64,000 nt of DNA from the NCBI GenBank assembly GCA_013314715.1, contig JABUFC010000010.1, positions 1 through 64,000 on the forward strand, in the 5' to 3' direction. How positions within the stretch are numbered: position 1 is the stretch's first letter; the number at the start of each line of letters is the position of its first letter. Of the stretch, positions 10,769 to 19,510 are shown piece by piece. The position numbers were made by a program, and so were the translations under genes. A model generated the notes under the pieces. That model saw nothing but the letters and a program-made list of their open reading frames with translations. It did no database searches and was not told the origin of the DNA. This DNA is from Bacteroidales bacterium. GTDB lineage: Bacteria > Bacteroidota > Bacteroidia > Bacteroidales > GWA2-32-17.

Positions 10769-12096
10769 ACCAATACATTTTTATTATTTTATTCGTACTA
10801 TTAAGCCACTTAGGCTACAGTCAAAAGCCCATCATTGACAAGGTTATTGCCGTTGTCGGAAATAATGCGATTCTTTTAAGCGACTTAGAAAATCAATACC
10901 ACCAAATGCCCGATAAAAGTAAATACGATCATATCGATTTAAAATGTAATATATTAGAAGAACTCATATATCAAAACTTCTTATTGCATCAAGCCGAAAT
11001 CGATAGTGTAACTGTTGGCGATAAAGAAGTAGAATCTGAAATGGAACGCCGCCTCCGTTATTTTATTAGTCAAATTGGTAGCGAAAAAAAACTCGAAGAG
11101 TATTTTAATAAATCGATAATTGACATTAAAGCCGACTTACGCAAATCGTTACGAAAACAAATGTTGGCAGAAAAAATGCAAGAAAAAATTACAGGTAAAA
11201 TAAAAGTGACACCTACCGATGTAAGAAATTTTTATAACAGTATCCCCGCCGACAGCATACCAACCATCCATGAACAAGTAGAATACCAACAAATTGTAAT
11301 TTACCCTACCATCAGCGAAAAAGAAAAAATAGAAGCCAAAGAAAAGCTGAATCATATTCGCGAACGAATACTAAAAGGCGAAAGTTTTTCGACCTTAGCC
11401 GTTCTCTACAGCGAAGATCCAGGAAGCGCCTTACGAGGTGGCGAATTAGGCTTTTTTACACGCAGCGACATGGTACCCGAATTTTCGGGAGCAGCATTTA
11501 AACTTAAAGAAGGCGAAGTTTCGCCCATTATCGAAACAGAATATGGCTACCATATTATTCAGCTTATCGAACGCAAAGGTGAACAAATTAATGCACGTCA
11601 TATACTTATTACCATTAAAAGCAATTTCGAAGAATTAATGAAAGCAAAAGCCAAAGCACAAAATATTTATCAAAAAATCATTTCAGATTCTATTACTTTT
11701 TCAAAAGCAGCTACAATTTATAGCATGGATAAAAATACAGCGTATAACGAAGGAATTGCTGTCAATATGATGAATAACACAACCCGATTTGATATAGACC
11801 AACTTGATCCAGCAACTGCAAAACAAATAGAAAACCTTAAATCCGGCCAAATAAGTCAACCCTTTGAATTTTCGAACGAACAAGGAAAAAAAGGATATAA
11901 AATCATAAAACTTAAAGCACGTTTTAAAGAACATAAAGCTAACCTCAAAGAAGATTACAATTATATTCAGCAATTAACACAAGAATACAAAAAACAAGAA
12001 GCAATAAAAAATTGGATACTCAATAAAATGAAATCGACCTACTTCACCATCGATGAAGAATATAAAAAATGTGAGTTTAACCTTTTAAAACTTTAA
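10765..12096 (+). CDS. SurA-like periplasmic chaperone / peptidyl-prolyl isomerase
   Basis: A 443-residue protein of SurA size and layout. A signal peptide (MNQYIFIILFVLLSHLGYSQ) is followed by the typical SurA start IIDKVIAVVGNNAILLSDLE. The helical chaperone domain spans about 22-165. The first parvulin domain, about 172-271, has GGELGFFTRSDMVPEFS and YGYHIIQL. The second, about 275-385, begins ARHILI but is divergent in its core. SurA escorts unfolded beta-barrel proteins to the BAM complex. Together with the two preceding genes this forms a conserved-looking chaperone trio. A MoxR ATPase gene follows five bases later. Confidence 0.9.
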   Translation: MNQYIFIILFVLLSHLGYSQKPIIDKVIAVVGNNAILLSDLENQYHQMPDKSKYDHIDLKCNILEELIYQNFLLHQAEIDSVTVGDKEVESEMERRLRYFISQIGSEKKLEEYFNKSIIDIKADLRKSLRKQMLAEKMQEKITGKIKVTPTDVRNFYNSIPADSIPTIHEQVEYQQIVIYPTISEKEKIEAKEKLNHIRERILKGESFSTLAVLYSEDPGSALRGGELGFFTRSDMVPEFSGAAFKLKEGEVSPIIETEYGYHIIQLIERKGEQINARHILITIKSNFEELMKAKAKAQNIYQKIISDSITFSKAATIYSMDKNTAYNEGIAVNMMNNTTRFDIDQLDPATAKQIENLKSGQISQPFEFSNEQGKKGYKIIKLKARFKEHKANLKEDYNYIQQLTQEYKKQEAIKNWILNKMKSTYFTIDEEYKKCEFNLLKL

Positions 12097-12101
12097 CCAC
12101 T

Positions 12102-13073
12102 ATGATACAAGCTACCGACGATATACAAGCAGTAAAACAATTACAACAAACCCATACCGCATTAAAGTCAGAGATTCAAAAAGTTATTGTTGGACAAGAA
12201 CAAGTTATTAATGAAGTCATTACCGCACTTTTTTCTAAGGGACATTGTCTATTAATCGGAGTGCCTGGCTTAGCCAAAACACTTTTAGTAACAACCATAG
12301 CTAAAGCATTAGGTTTAAAATATAACCGAATTCAATTTACACCCGATCTGATGCCATCTGATATTGTAGGAAGCGAAATATTAGACGATAGTCGCAAATT
12401 CAAATTTATTCAAGGTCCCATCTTTTGTAACTTTCTTTTAGCCGACGAAATAAATCGTACTCCCCCAAAAACTCAGTCTGCACTTCTCGAAGCTATGCAA
12501 GAAAAAACAGTTACTGCAGCAGGCAAACAATTCAAATTAGAAGAACCATTTTTTGTTTTAGCAACACAAAACCCTATCGAACAAGAAGGTACCTACCCGC
12601 TTCCCGAAGCTCAACTCGATCGTTTTATGTTTAACATTTTGCTCGACTACCCAAGTTTTGACGAAGAAGTAACCATTGTAGAGCAAACAACAAGCCTCAA
12701 AGAAGATAACATAAACCAAATTTTAACAGCCGAAGATATTATATATTTTCAAAATCTAATCTATAAAGTACCAGTAAATTCTAATGTAGTAAAATATGCT
12801 GTAAACTTAGCCTCTTGCACACGCCCATCACGCAACAACTCACACCCTTTAGCATCTAAATATATTACATGGGGAAGCGGACCACGTGCTTCACAATACC
12901 TTATCATTGGTGCAAAAACACATGCACTGCTTAATGGAAAATATAGCCCCGACATCGAAGATATTAAAGCCGTTGCTCACCCAGTACTTAGACACCGCAT
13001 TATACGTAATTACCAAGCTGAAGCCGAAGGAATTACAAACGATATGCTCATCGATGAATTGTTAAAACAATGA
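12102..13073 (+). CDS. MoxR family AAA+ ATPase
   Basis: A cytoplasmic AAA+ ATPase of 323 residues, the usual MoxR length. Walker A is GVPGLAKT (53-60), Walker B is LLADEINR (112-119), and the sensor/PEEAQLDRF region reads ATQNPIEQEGTYPLPEAQLDRFMF. MoxR proteins act as chaperone-like ATPases, normally beside DUF58 and VWA-domain genes. None of those partners is next to this copy; instead it sits between surA-like and ostA-like genes. Its target is therefore unknown, and an envelope role is inferred only from neighbours. Confidence 0.92.
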   Translation: MIQATDDIQAVKQLQQTHTALKSEIQKVIVGQEQVINEVITALFSKGHCLLIGVPGLAKTLLVTTIAKALGLKYNRIQFTPDLMPSDIVGSEILDDSRKFKFIQGPIFCNFLLADEINRTPPKTQSALLEAMQEKTVTAAGKQFKLEEPFFVLATQNPIEQEGTYPLPEAQLDRFMFNILLDYPSFDEEVTIVEQTTSLKEDNINQILTAEDIIYFQNLIYKVPVNSNVVKYAVNLASCTRPSRNNSHPLASKYITWGSGPRASQYLIIGAKTHALLNGKYSPDIEDIKAVAHPVLRHRIIRNYQAEAEGITNDMLIDELLKQ

Positions 13074-13103
13074 TACTGCAACTTAACAGTTTGTAAATAA
13101 CAA

Positions 13104-14672
13104 ATGAAATTTTTTTTATTCAATATTCAATATAAATTGTTCAAAATCATTAAACACTATTCAACTTATGGGTTAGCAATATTTTTTTTATTCATCTCCT
13201 TTACCCATACAGCCCAAAACATCAAAAAAATTGAGCTTGTAAATGCCAATCTTATTGATTACGACGAAATGCGATATGGAAAAAATATTCGCAGAATGGT
13301 TGGGAATGTAACTCTTAAACACGAAAATGCTATATTAACCTGTGATAGTGCCTATTACAATACCGAACAAAACGATGTTCAAATGTATGGCAATGTTCAC
13401 ATTAATTTTAGCGACACCATCCATCTCTATGGAAAATATATAGGATATTCGGGCAATACACGCATAGCCAAAGTTCGAAACGATGTTACTCTAACTCACA
13501 AAAAAGCTACACTCTACTGCGATTCACTTAATTACGATAGAACCACCCATATCGCTTATTATTTTAATTATGGTAAAATTATTAGCAACCAAAGTGTACT
13601 TGTAAGTCAATGGGGATACTATTATGCCCATTTACGCGATTTTGTAGCAGTTAAAAATGTTATTTTAACCCATCCACAATACAAAATGTTTAGCGACTCG
13701 CTAAGATATAATATACAAAGCGGTATTTCAACCTTTTATGGTCCATCAAAAATTATTGGCGACACCAACCTTATATATTGTGAAAACGGTTGGTACGATA
13801 CCAAAAAAGATATTAGTCGTTTTAGCAAAAATGCATATTTATGGAGTAAAAATAAACTACTGAAAGGTGATAGCCTATTTTATGACAGAGGCAAACAATA
13901 TGGTATTGCAACCAAAAATGTATCACTTATCGATAGCATCAATAAAATTATTATTAAAGGCAATTACGGACGTTATCATGAAAAACCCGATAAAGCTTTT
14001 ATGACCGATAGCGCTTTATTTGTTGCCATCCAAGATAGTACAGATACCCTTTACCTACATGCCGATACCCTTTACTATATAACAACAACCGATAGCCTAA
14101 AGTACTTAAAAGCATATTATCACGTTAAAATGTATAAAAACGATTTACAAGGCGCTTGCGATTCATTGGTCTATTCGGTCCGCGATTCTGTTATGGAATT
14201 ATTTAAAGTCCCTATTTTGTGGAGCGAACAACATCAACTAACTGCCAAACAAATAAAAATATTCTTTCGCAACGATTCTATCTTTAAAATATTCTTAAAT
14301 GATATTGCTTTTATCATTTCACACGAAGATTCATCACTCTTTAATCAAATAAAAGGTAAAACTATGACCGGCTATTTTAAAAACAACAAATTATATAAAG
14401 TTGATGTAAAAGGCAATGGTCAAACCATATATTACCCCAAAGACAATAACGAAATTATTGGAGCAAACAAAGCCGAAAGCTCTGATATAACAATATTTAT
14501 AGAAAACAATGAAATAAAAAAAATAATTTTTTTAAAACAACCGAATGCAACACTCTATCCCATAAACCAAATCAATCCTGTTGAATTCAGACTCGATTAT
14601 TTTAAATGGTACGAAAATATACGCCCGCTTAAAGCAGCTGATATATTCAAAAAAAATATAAATTTGCCATAA
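13104..14672 (+). CDS. OstA/LptA-like LPS export protein
   Basis: A 522-residue exported protein with a hydrophobic segment at about 20-38. It is followed by many OstA-type beta repeats (for example MVGNVTLKHENAILTCDSAYYN, then GNVHINFSDTIHLYGKYIGY). This repetitive 'build a layer, read a layer' pattern belongs to the LptA/LptD N-terminal jellyroll family, which forms the periplasmic bridge for lipopolysaccharide. It is longer than E. coli LptA (about 185 residues), as is common for Bacteroidota OstA-like proteins, and has no LptD barrel. lptC lies three genes downstream in the same run, which supports a role in LPS transport. Confidence 0.82.
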   Translation: MKFFLFNIQYKLFKIIKHYSTYGLAIFFLFISFTHTAQNIKKIELVNANLIDYDEMRYGKNIRRMVGNVTLKHENAILTCDSAYYNTEQNDVQMYGNVHINFSDTIHLYGKYIGYSGNTRIAKVRNDVTLTHKKATLYCDSLNYDRTTHIAYYFNYGKIISNQSVLVSQWGYYYAHLRDFVAVKNVILTHPQYKMFSDSLRYNIQSGISTFYGPSKIIGDTNLIYCENGWYDTKKDISRFSKNAYLWSKNKLLKGDSLFYDRGKQYGIATKNVSLIDSINKIIIKGNYGRYHEKPDKAFMTDSALFVAIQDSTDTLYLHADTLYYITTTDSLKYLKAYYHVKMYKNDLQGACDSLVYSVRDSVMELFKVPILWSEQHQLTAKQIKIFFRNDSIFKIFLNDIAFIISHEDSSLFNQIKGKTMTGYFKNNKLYKVDVKGNGQTIYYPKDNNEIIGANKAESSDITIFIENNEIKKIIFLKQPNATLYPINQINPVEFRLDYFKWYENIRPLKAADIFKKNINLP

Positions 14673-14687
14673 TTTAAAATTTACCCC

Positions 14688-15407
14688 ATGAACTCAACCG
14701 GTATCTTATATTTAATACCAACTCCCTTGGGTAATCAAATACAATCTTTTTTTTACGATTCATATTACATTGAAATTATTTCATCCTGCAGACATTTTAT
14801 TGTCGAAGAAGTTAAAACTACGCGTCGTTTTTTAAGAAAAATCATACCCCAATTTCCTATTGACGATTGTCAATTTTTAGTTTTCAACGAACACAGTTTA
14901 AAGCATCATTTAACCCTCTTTATTGACCCACTAAAAAAAGGATTTAATGTGTGTATGCTTTCAGAGGCAGGCTGCCCTGCAATAGCCGACCCTGGCTACC
15001 CTATTATTCTTGAAGCTCATCGACAAAAAATAAAAGTAAGCCCATTAGTAGGTCCATCGAGCATTATTTTAGCACTCATGGCTTCGGGCTTACCTGCTCA
15101 ACAGTTCAAGTTTAACGGCTATTTACCCGTTAAAGCCGAACCATTAAAAAACAAACTAAAAACACTCGAACATCAATCATTTCACGAAAATATTAGTCAA
15201 GTATTCATTGAAACACCTTACCGTAATCAAAATCTTTTTAACGAAATTATTCAAGTTTGCAACCCCAATTCATTACTATGTATTGCCTCTAATATTACCC
15301 AACCCAATGAATACATCCAAACTCTATCTATATCACAATGGCATGAAAATAGATGGGTCGCCGAAAAAAATCCTACTATTTTTATCTTATTTTCGGGTAA
15401 ACTATGA
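14688..15407 (+). CDS. RsmI-like SAM-dependent methyltransferase (tetrapyrrole methylase fold)
   Basis: A 239-residue member of the tetrapyrrole methylase fold family close to RsmI, which 2'-O-methylates C1402 of 16S rRNA. The start YLIPTPLGN, the SEAGCPAIADPGYP loop and the VGPSSIILALMASGLPAQQFKFNGYLP block are RsmI hallmarks. It is about 45 residues shorter than E. coli RsmI at the C-terminal end and lacks an obvious C-terminal HTH. Bacteroidota often carry such a short paralogue beside a canonical RsmI, so I do not assign the exact target. Its stop overlaps the WD40 gene start (ATGA). Confidence 0.8.
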   Translation: MNSTGILYLIPTPLGNQIQSFFYDSYYIEIISSCRHFIVEEVKTTRRFLRKIIPQFPIDDCQFLVFNEHSLKHHLTLFIDPLKKGFNVCMLSEAGCPAIADPGYPIILEAHRQKIKVSPLVGPSSIILALMASGLPAQQFKFNGYLPVKAEPLKNKLKTLEHQSFHENISQVFIETPYRNQNLFNEIIQVCNPNSLLCIASNITQPNEYIQTLSISQWHENRWVAEKNPTIFILFSGKL

Positions 15408-17443
15408 GAATAATATTTATCATATTATTTATATCATTGTATATTTCGATTTTTGGACAAACCGAACAGCTCTCACTACCTATTAAACACAATTCATACG
15501 TTACCCATTTAATTTTTAGCACCGACCGACGATATGTTTATACGGTTTCTAAAGACCAAACTATAAAATTATGGTATTTTTCGAGTGGCAATCTTGTAAA
15601 AACCTTTATAGGTCACACAAATACTATAAAAGCTATTGCAATAGATAACACAAATAGCTTTTTATTTAGCGCAGACGAAGGTGGAAATGTCTTTGTTTGG
15701 AATACTTTAACAGGAGATATTATCAAAAGAATCACAGCCTCTGCTTCAGTTGAAACTATTTTGTGGTGTGAAAATAATAAAAATCTCATTGTTAGTACTT
15801 CCGATGGTAAACTAACATGGTACCAATATCCTCAAATGAATATTATTGAAACTATATCTACCTCGCCCTTTATTGCAATTAAGATTTTAAAGGCAAAAGA
15901 CCCCAATTTTTATTTTGTTGGTTTCAAAAAATGTAATACTTGCAAACAAAATATTCTTCAAAATGGCAATGTACAACTTTTTGATGCATCAACTCATTCT
16001 TTTTTTCCCTTATGCAACTACACCGATGATTTAAGCAACCTTATACTTAGCCCCGATAGCAGTAAATTGGTATCAGCATCGTCCGAAAATTATATGATAC
16101 GCGTTTGGGACACTAATCGTTTATTGGAGGAAACCTCTATTAAAACCCCTACCAAACCTTATACATTATTCGTATCACGCACAAATAAAATGATTGGAGT
16201 AGGCTCTGCTGAAAATGGTGAATTACGAATTTACCGCTATTCGGGCGAAGAAATACTAAGTACAATCATAGATACTGGCTATGTTGTTTATGGCGAAATA
16301 AATAACGATATTACCCGTATTCACCTATTGAATAATTATGGGCAATTCAAAAAATACGATTTTAGCTTTAACCTACGTGAGGTTATGGGATATTATACCT
16401 CCATTATTAATGAAATTAACACCATTGCATACAACAAAGAAAATCAATTAATAATAATGGGTCTTAAAAACGGAATGACAAAGATTTTTGACCTTAAAAC
16501 AACTACATATAAAAATCTACCTTTTAAATTCAAGGCAAGTGTTAGTTATATTAGCACTTATCAATCATATATAGCAATAGTTTACGACCCAATTATTACA
16601 TACAACGAAACCGATAACCCTAATTTAGCAAATAATACGGAATCGGTTGCCATTATTTATGATATTCAGAAAGATAGCATTATAAAAAAATTCAACTATT
16701 CAAGCTCCTATATAACGTCCATTTTTGTTGCATCTGAACACCTTTTTTTAGGCTTTAACAATGGTAAAATAGAAATCTGGAACATCAAAGTCAACAAAAA
16801 AATAAATGAAATTCAAGCTTCGCCATACGATATACTTCAACTATATTATTCACCACATCAGCAAACTTTATACTCAAAAGATATTGACAACCGCATTTTA
16901 GTTTTTCAATTAAAACCCAGTAACCAAATTATTTTCTCTAATACCATAAACCTTAATGAACAAGAAGAACTTTATAGTTTTTTAAATAACCAATATGCTA
17001 CCAACCAAAAAATTAATTTTCAAGAAAAAAATTTTCAATATGCCAATAATGGTGCTCATTTCATAAATAAAGACACATGCATTATTATACAAAATAATAC
17101 AATAAAAGCCATAACTTTTAATAATAATATCATATGGGAAATCATACCCGAATGGACAAAACCTCTTTTTGTATTAAGCGATTCAACCCTTCATCGCATA
17201 TTTGTATGTGATAAACACGGCAATATTGCATTTTACAACTCAATTGATGGTAAATGGATTTGTAATTTGTATGTCAATCAAAACGACACATGGATTTGTA
17301 AATCGGAACAACATTACGACATCGAAAAAAGTTTAATTAACAAAGTTTTTACTATAAAAGGAATTAGCTTTGTTGATAGCAATCCATTAAAACATCAACG
17401 AATTGAACAACTACTACAAAAATTAGTTTTAATAAAAGAATAA
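15404..17443 (+). CDS. Secreted WD40 repeat (beta-propeller) protein
   Basis: A 679-residue protein with signal peptide MRIIFIILFISLYISIFGQ. WD40 repeats follow: VTHLIFSTDRRYVYTVSKDQTIKLWYFSSGNLVKTFIGH, then AIAIDNTNSFLFSADEGGNVFVWNTLTGDII, and further ones such as SPDSSKLVSASSENYMIRVWD and FLGFNNGKIEIWNI. This suggests up to two propellers. There is no T9SS sorting domain, so it is probably periplasmic. The gene overlaps the RsmI-like gene by four bases and is followed 12 bases later by lptC, so it is co-transcribed with LPS-export genes. Function is unknown; a scaffold role is a guess from fold and context. Confidence 0.85.
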   Translation: MRIIFIILFISLYISIFGQTEQLSLPIKHNSYVTHLIFSTDRRYVYTVSKDQTIKLWYFSSGNLVKTFIGHTNTIKAIAIDNTNSFLFSADEGGNVFVWNTLTGDIIKRITASASVETILWCENNKNLIVSTSDGKLTWYQYPQMNIIETISTSPFIAIKILKAKDPNFYFVGFKKCNTCKQNILQNGNVQLFDASTHSFFPLCNYTDDLSNLILSPDSSKLVSASSENYMIRVWDTNRLLEETSIKTPTKPYTLFVSRTNKMIGVGSAENGELRIYRYSGEEILSTIIDTGYVVYGEINNDITRIHLLNNYGQFKKYDFSFNLREVMGYYTSIINEINTIAYNKENQLIIMGLKNGMTKIFDLKTTTYKNLPFKFKASVSYISTYQSYIAIVYDPIITYNETDNPNLANNTESVAIIYDIQKDSIIKKFNYSSSYITSIFVASEHLFLGFNNGKIEIWNIKVNKKINEIQASPYDILQLYYSPHQQTLYSKDIDNRILVFQLKPSNQIIFSNTINLNEQEELYSFLNNQYATNQKINFQEKNFQYANNGAHFINKDTCIIIQNNTIKAITFNNNIIWEIIPEWTKPLFVLSDSTLHRIFVCDKHGNIAFYNSIDGKWICNLYVNQNDTWICKSEQHYDIEKSLINKVFTIKGISFVDSNPLKHQRIEQLLQKLVLIKE

Positions 17444-17455
17444 AAATCTCTATTT

Positions 17456-18028
17456 TTGTTGAACAAAACATTTTCTTCGTTGCAAACATTAAGACATATA
17501 ATTTACTTATTTCTATTATTTTACTGTTTCTCTTGCTCCAATAGCCTCGAAACAGTCAATTCTATTGTAAGCAGCGATACTATACCTGTTCTATCATCAA
17601 AAAACTTTTACCTTACACGTAGCGATTCTGGTATTATTGTTGTTAGAGCTCAAGCAAAAGTCGTAAAATATATCATTACGGCTAAAGATTCGTTTACCAT
17701 TTTTCCTAATGGCATTATAGTTGAAACCTTTTCAAATTATCCTCAAGTAGAAAGCATGATTTCTGCAAATTATGCCAAACATTACGAAAGTAAAAAACTT
17801 TGGGAAGTAAAAAATAATGTAATAGCACGAAACTATAAAGGCGATACCCTTTATACAGAATTGCTCTATTGGGACGAAAAGTCAAAAAAAGTATATAGCA
17901 ATAAATTTTGTAAAATAATAACTCAAGACGGACTACTGATTGGAAAAAACGGATTTGAAGCCGACGAAAGCCTTACCAAGTGGAAAGTCTTTAATACACA
18001 AGGAACTGTAAATGTCAAAGACCAATAA
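17456..18028 (+). CDS. lptC: LPS export ABC transporter periplasmic protein LptC
   Basis: A 190-residue protein of LptC size. The N-terminus is a hydrophobic signal with a lipobox-like Cys27 (CFSC), so it may be a lipoprotein rather than the single-pass form of Proteobacteria. The body contains the LptC jellyroll signature (FPNGIIVETFSNYPQVESMISANYAKHYESKKLWEVKNNVIARNYKGDTLYTELLYWDEKSKKVYSNKF). LptC links the LptBFG exporter to LptA. The only start that keeps the signal is TTG; the next in-frame Met lies in the mature domain. It overlaps the following small gene by 17 bases. The OstA-like gene upstream supplies the partner. Confidence 0.88.
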   Translation: MLNKTFSSLQTLRHIIYLFLLFYCFSCSNSLETVNSIVSSDTIPVLSSKNFYLTRSDSGIIVVRAQAKVVKYIITAKDSFTIFPNGIIVETFSNYPQVESMISANYAKHYESKKLWEVKNNVIARNYKGDTLYTELLYWDEKSKKVYSNKFCKIITQDGLLIGKNGFEADESLTKWKVFNTQGTVNVKDQ

Positions 18029-18206
18029 CAAAAGCATCATATTAGAACGAATGTGGTTAATAATTGCCATCATCACGCTTATATTAGCTATCATTGAATC
18101 GATAAGAAAACCATTTGAACAAACTTACCCTTTGTTTATTATTACGGGTATTAGCTTTTTTATGTTTTCGTTACGAAAAAGTATTCGAAAAAAAATTAAA
18201 TCCTAA
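18012..18206 (+). CDS. Small two-helix membrane protein, function unknown
   Basis: A 64-residue protein with two predicted membrane helices (MWLIIAIITLILAIIES and FIITGISFFMFSLR) and a basic C-terminus. It is embedded between lptC (17-base overlap) and the CBS/CorC gene (one-base gap), so it sits inside a translationally packed run, which argues that it is real. I recognise no named family. Small membrane proteins at this place between lptC and a CorC-type gene are seen in other Bacteroidota as far as I recall. Confidence 0.7.
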   Translation: MSKTNNKSIILERMWLIIAIITLILAIIESIRKPFEQTYPLFIITGISFFMFSLRKSIRKKIKS

Positions 18207-18207
18207 T

Positions 18208-19464
18208 ATGCAATATCTTAATATTATAATATTACTCATCTTATCAGGGATTTTTTCAGGCCTTGAAATTGCATTTATAACCTCTGATAAATTGCGACTT
18301 GAACTTGATAAGAAAAAAGGCAAATGGTATGCTCAAATTCTTAACCCTATATATCAAAACCCTAAAAAATTTATAGCTACTATGCTCATTGCCAATAATT
18401 TTGTTTTAGTTCTTTATGGTATTTTATTTTCACAATTTTTAGATGTTAAATTAAGCCTTTACACTCATAATACTTTTATTATTTTAATCTTAAGTACGCT
18501 TATTTCAACTGTAATTATTTTATTTCTTGGCGAATTTATTCCCAAAAGCTTATTTATGCTTAAACCCAATCCACTTTTATATATATTTGCAGTTCCATCC
18601 ATAATTCTATTTTACTTATTCTATCCTTTAACATGGTTTTTTATTCATTTGTCAAATTTAATTATTCGTTTGCTCTATGGTAAAAACAACTCAAAAAGCA
18701 CAGAATTGGTATTTAGTAAATTCGACTTATACCAAATGATAGAAAATTCGATCAACAACGACCAAACAAAAGAAGATATTAATTACGAATTAAAAATATT
18801 TCATAATGCTCTTACTTTCGATAAAGTAAAACTCAAAGAATGTATTGTTCCTCGCACCGAAATTGCTGCCGTAGAAATAAACAATTCAATATCGAATATT
18901 AAAGAAAAATTTATTGAAACTGGTTATTCCAAACTATTAGTGTATAAAGATAATATCGACAACATAGTAGGTTATATTCATATAGGCGATATATTTTCGA
19001 ACCCAGCCTCAATTCAATCTATTATTCGCGAAATTATTATTGTACCAGAAACCTTAACGGCTCAAAAATTACTTAGCGAATTTATTCAAAAGAAAAAAAG
19101 TATAGCTTTAGTAGTTGACGAATTTGGCGGAACTTCGGGCATTGTTACTATTGAAGACATTTTAGAAGAAATATTTGGCGAAATAAACGACGAACACGAT
19201 ACCGACGAATTAGTTGATAAAAAAATCAATGATAATGAATATGTTTTAGCAGGCCGACTTGAAATAGATAGCCTTAACGAAAAATATAACCTAAATATAC
19301 CCGAATCGCAAGAATACGAAACCTTAGCTGGCTTTATTTTATTCCATTACAATAGCATTCCTAAACCCAACGAAACCATTCAAATTCCACCCTTTAGCAT
19401 TAAAATATTAAAAGGAACAAATACAAAAATAGAACTTGTATTACTCAAAGTAGAAACAACATAA
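18208..19464 (+). CDS. HlyC/CorC (CNNM)-type membrane protein with DUF21, CBS and transporter-associated domains
   Basis: I start this gene at the ATG at 18208, one base after the previous stop (MQYLNIIILLILSGIFSGLEIAF). A longer frame from 18115 would overlap the small membrane gene out of frame and adds no family sequence. The 418-residue product has an N-terminal DUF21/CNNM four-helix membrane domain with the typical FSGLEIAFITSDKLRLE start. A CBS pair follows (VPRTEIAAVE; IALVVDEFGGTSGIVTIEDILEEIFGEINDEHD), then a CorC_HlyC domain at the C-terminus. Relatives handle Mg2+/Co2+ or, as GldE, are linked to gliding in Bacteroidota. Exact role is open. Confidence 0.9.
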   Translation: MQYLNIIILLILSGIFSGLEIAFITSDKLRLELDKKKGKWYAQILNPIYQNPKKFIATMLIANNFVLVLYGILFSQFLDVKLSLYTHNTFIILILSTLISTVIILFLGEFIPKSLFMLKPNPLLYIFAVPSIILFYLFYPLTWFFIHLSNLIIRLLYGKNNSKSTELVFSKFDLYQMIENSINNDQTKEDINYELKIFHNALTFDKVKLKECIVPRTEIAAVEINNSISNIKEKFIETGYSKLLVYKDNIDNIVGYIHIGDIFSNPASIQSIIREIIIVPETLTAQKLLSEFIQKKKSIALVVDEFGGTSGIVTIEDILEEIFGEINDEHDTDELVDKKINDNEYVLAGRLEIDSLNEKYNLNIPESQEYETLAGFILFHYNSIPKPNETIQIPPFSIKILKGTNTKIELVLLKVETT

Positions 19465-19471
19465 TGATATT

Positions 19472-19503
19472 AAAAAAGGGACTATATGCTTTAGCCCCTT
19501 TTA
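19472..19503. terminator. Bidirectional terminator between convergent genes
   Basis: An AAAAGGG...CCCTTTT hairpin with flanking A and T runs lies between the 3' ends of the CBS/CorC gene (+) and the GIN-domain gene (-), so it can stop transcription from both sides. Confidence 0.75.
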
Positions 19504-19510
19504 TTTTGTA

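Noticed and set aside
18115-18207. Upstream extension of the CBS/CorC gene
   Set aside because: It overlaps the small membrane protein gene in another frame. The family start is the ATG at 18208, one base after the previous stop.
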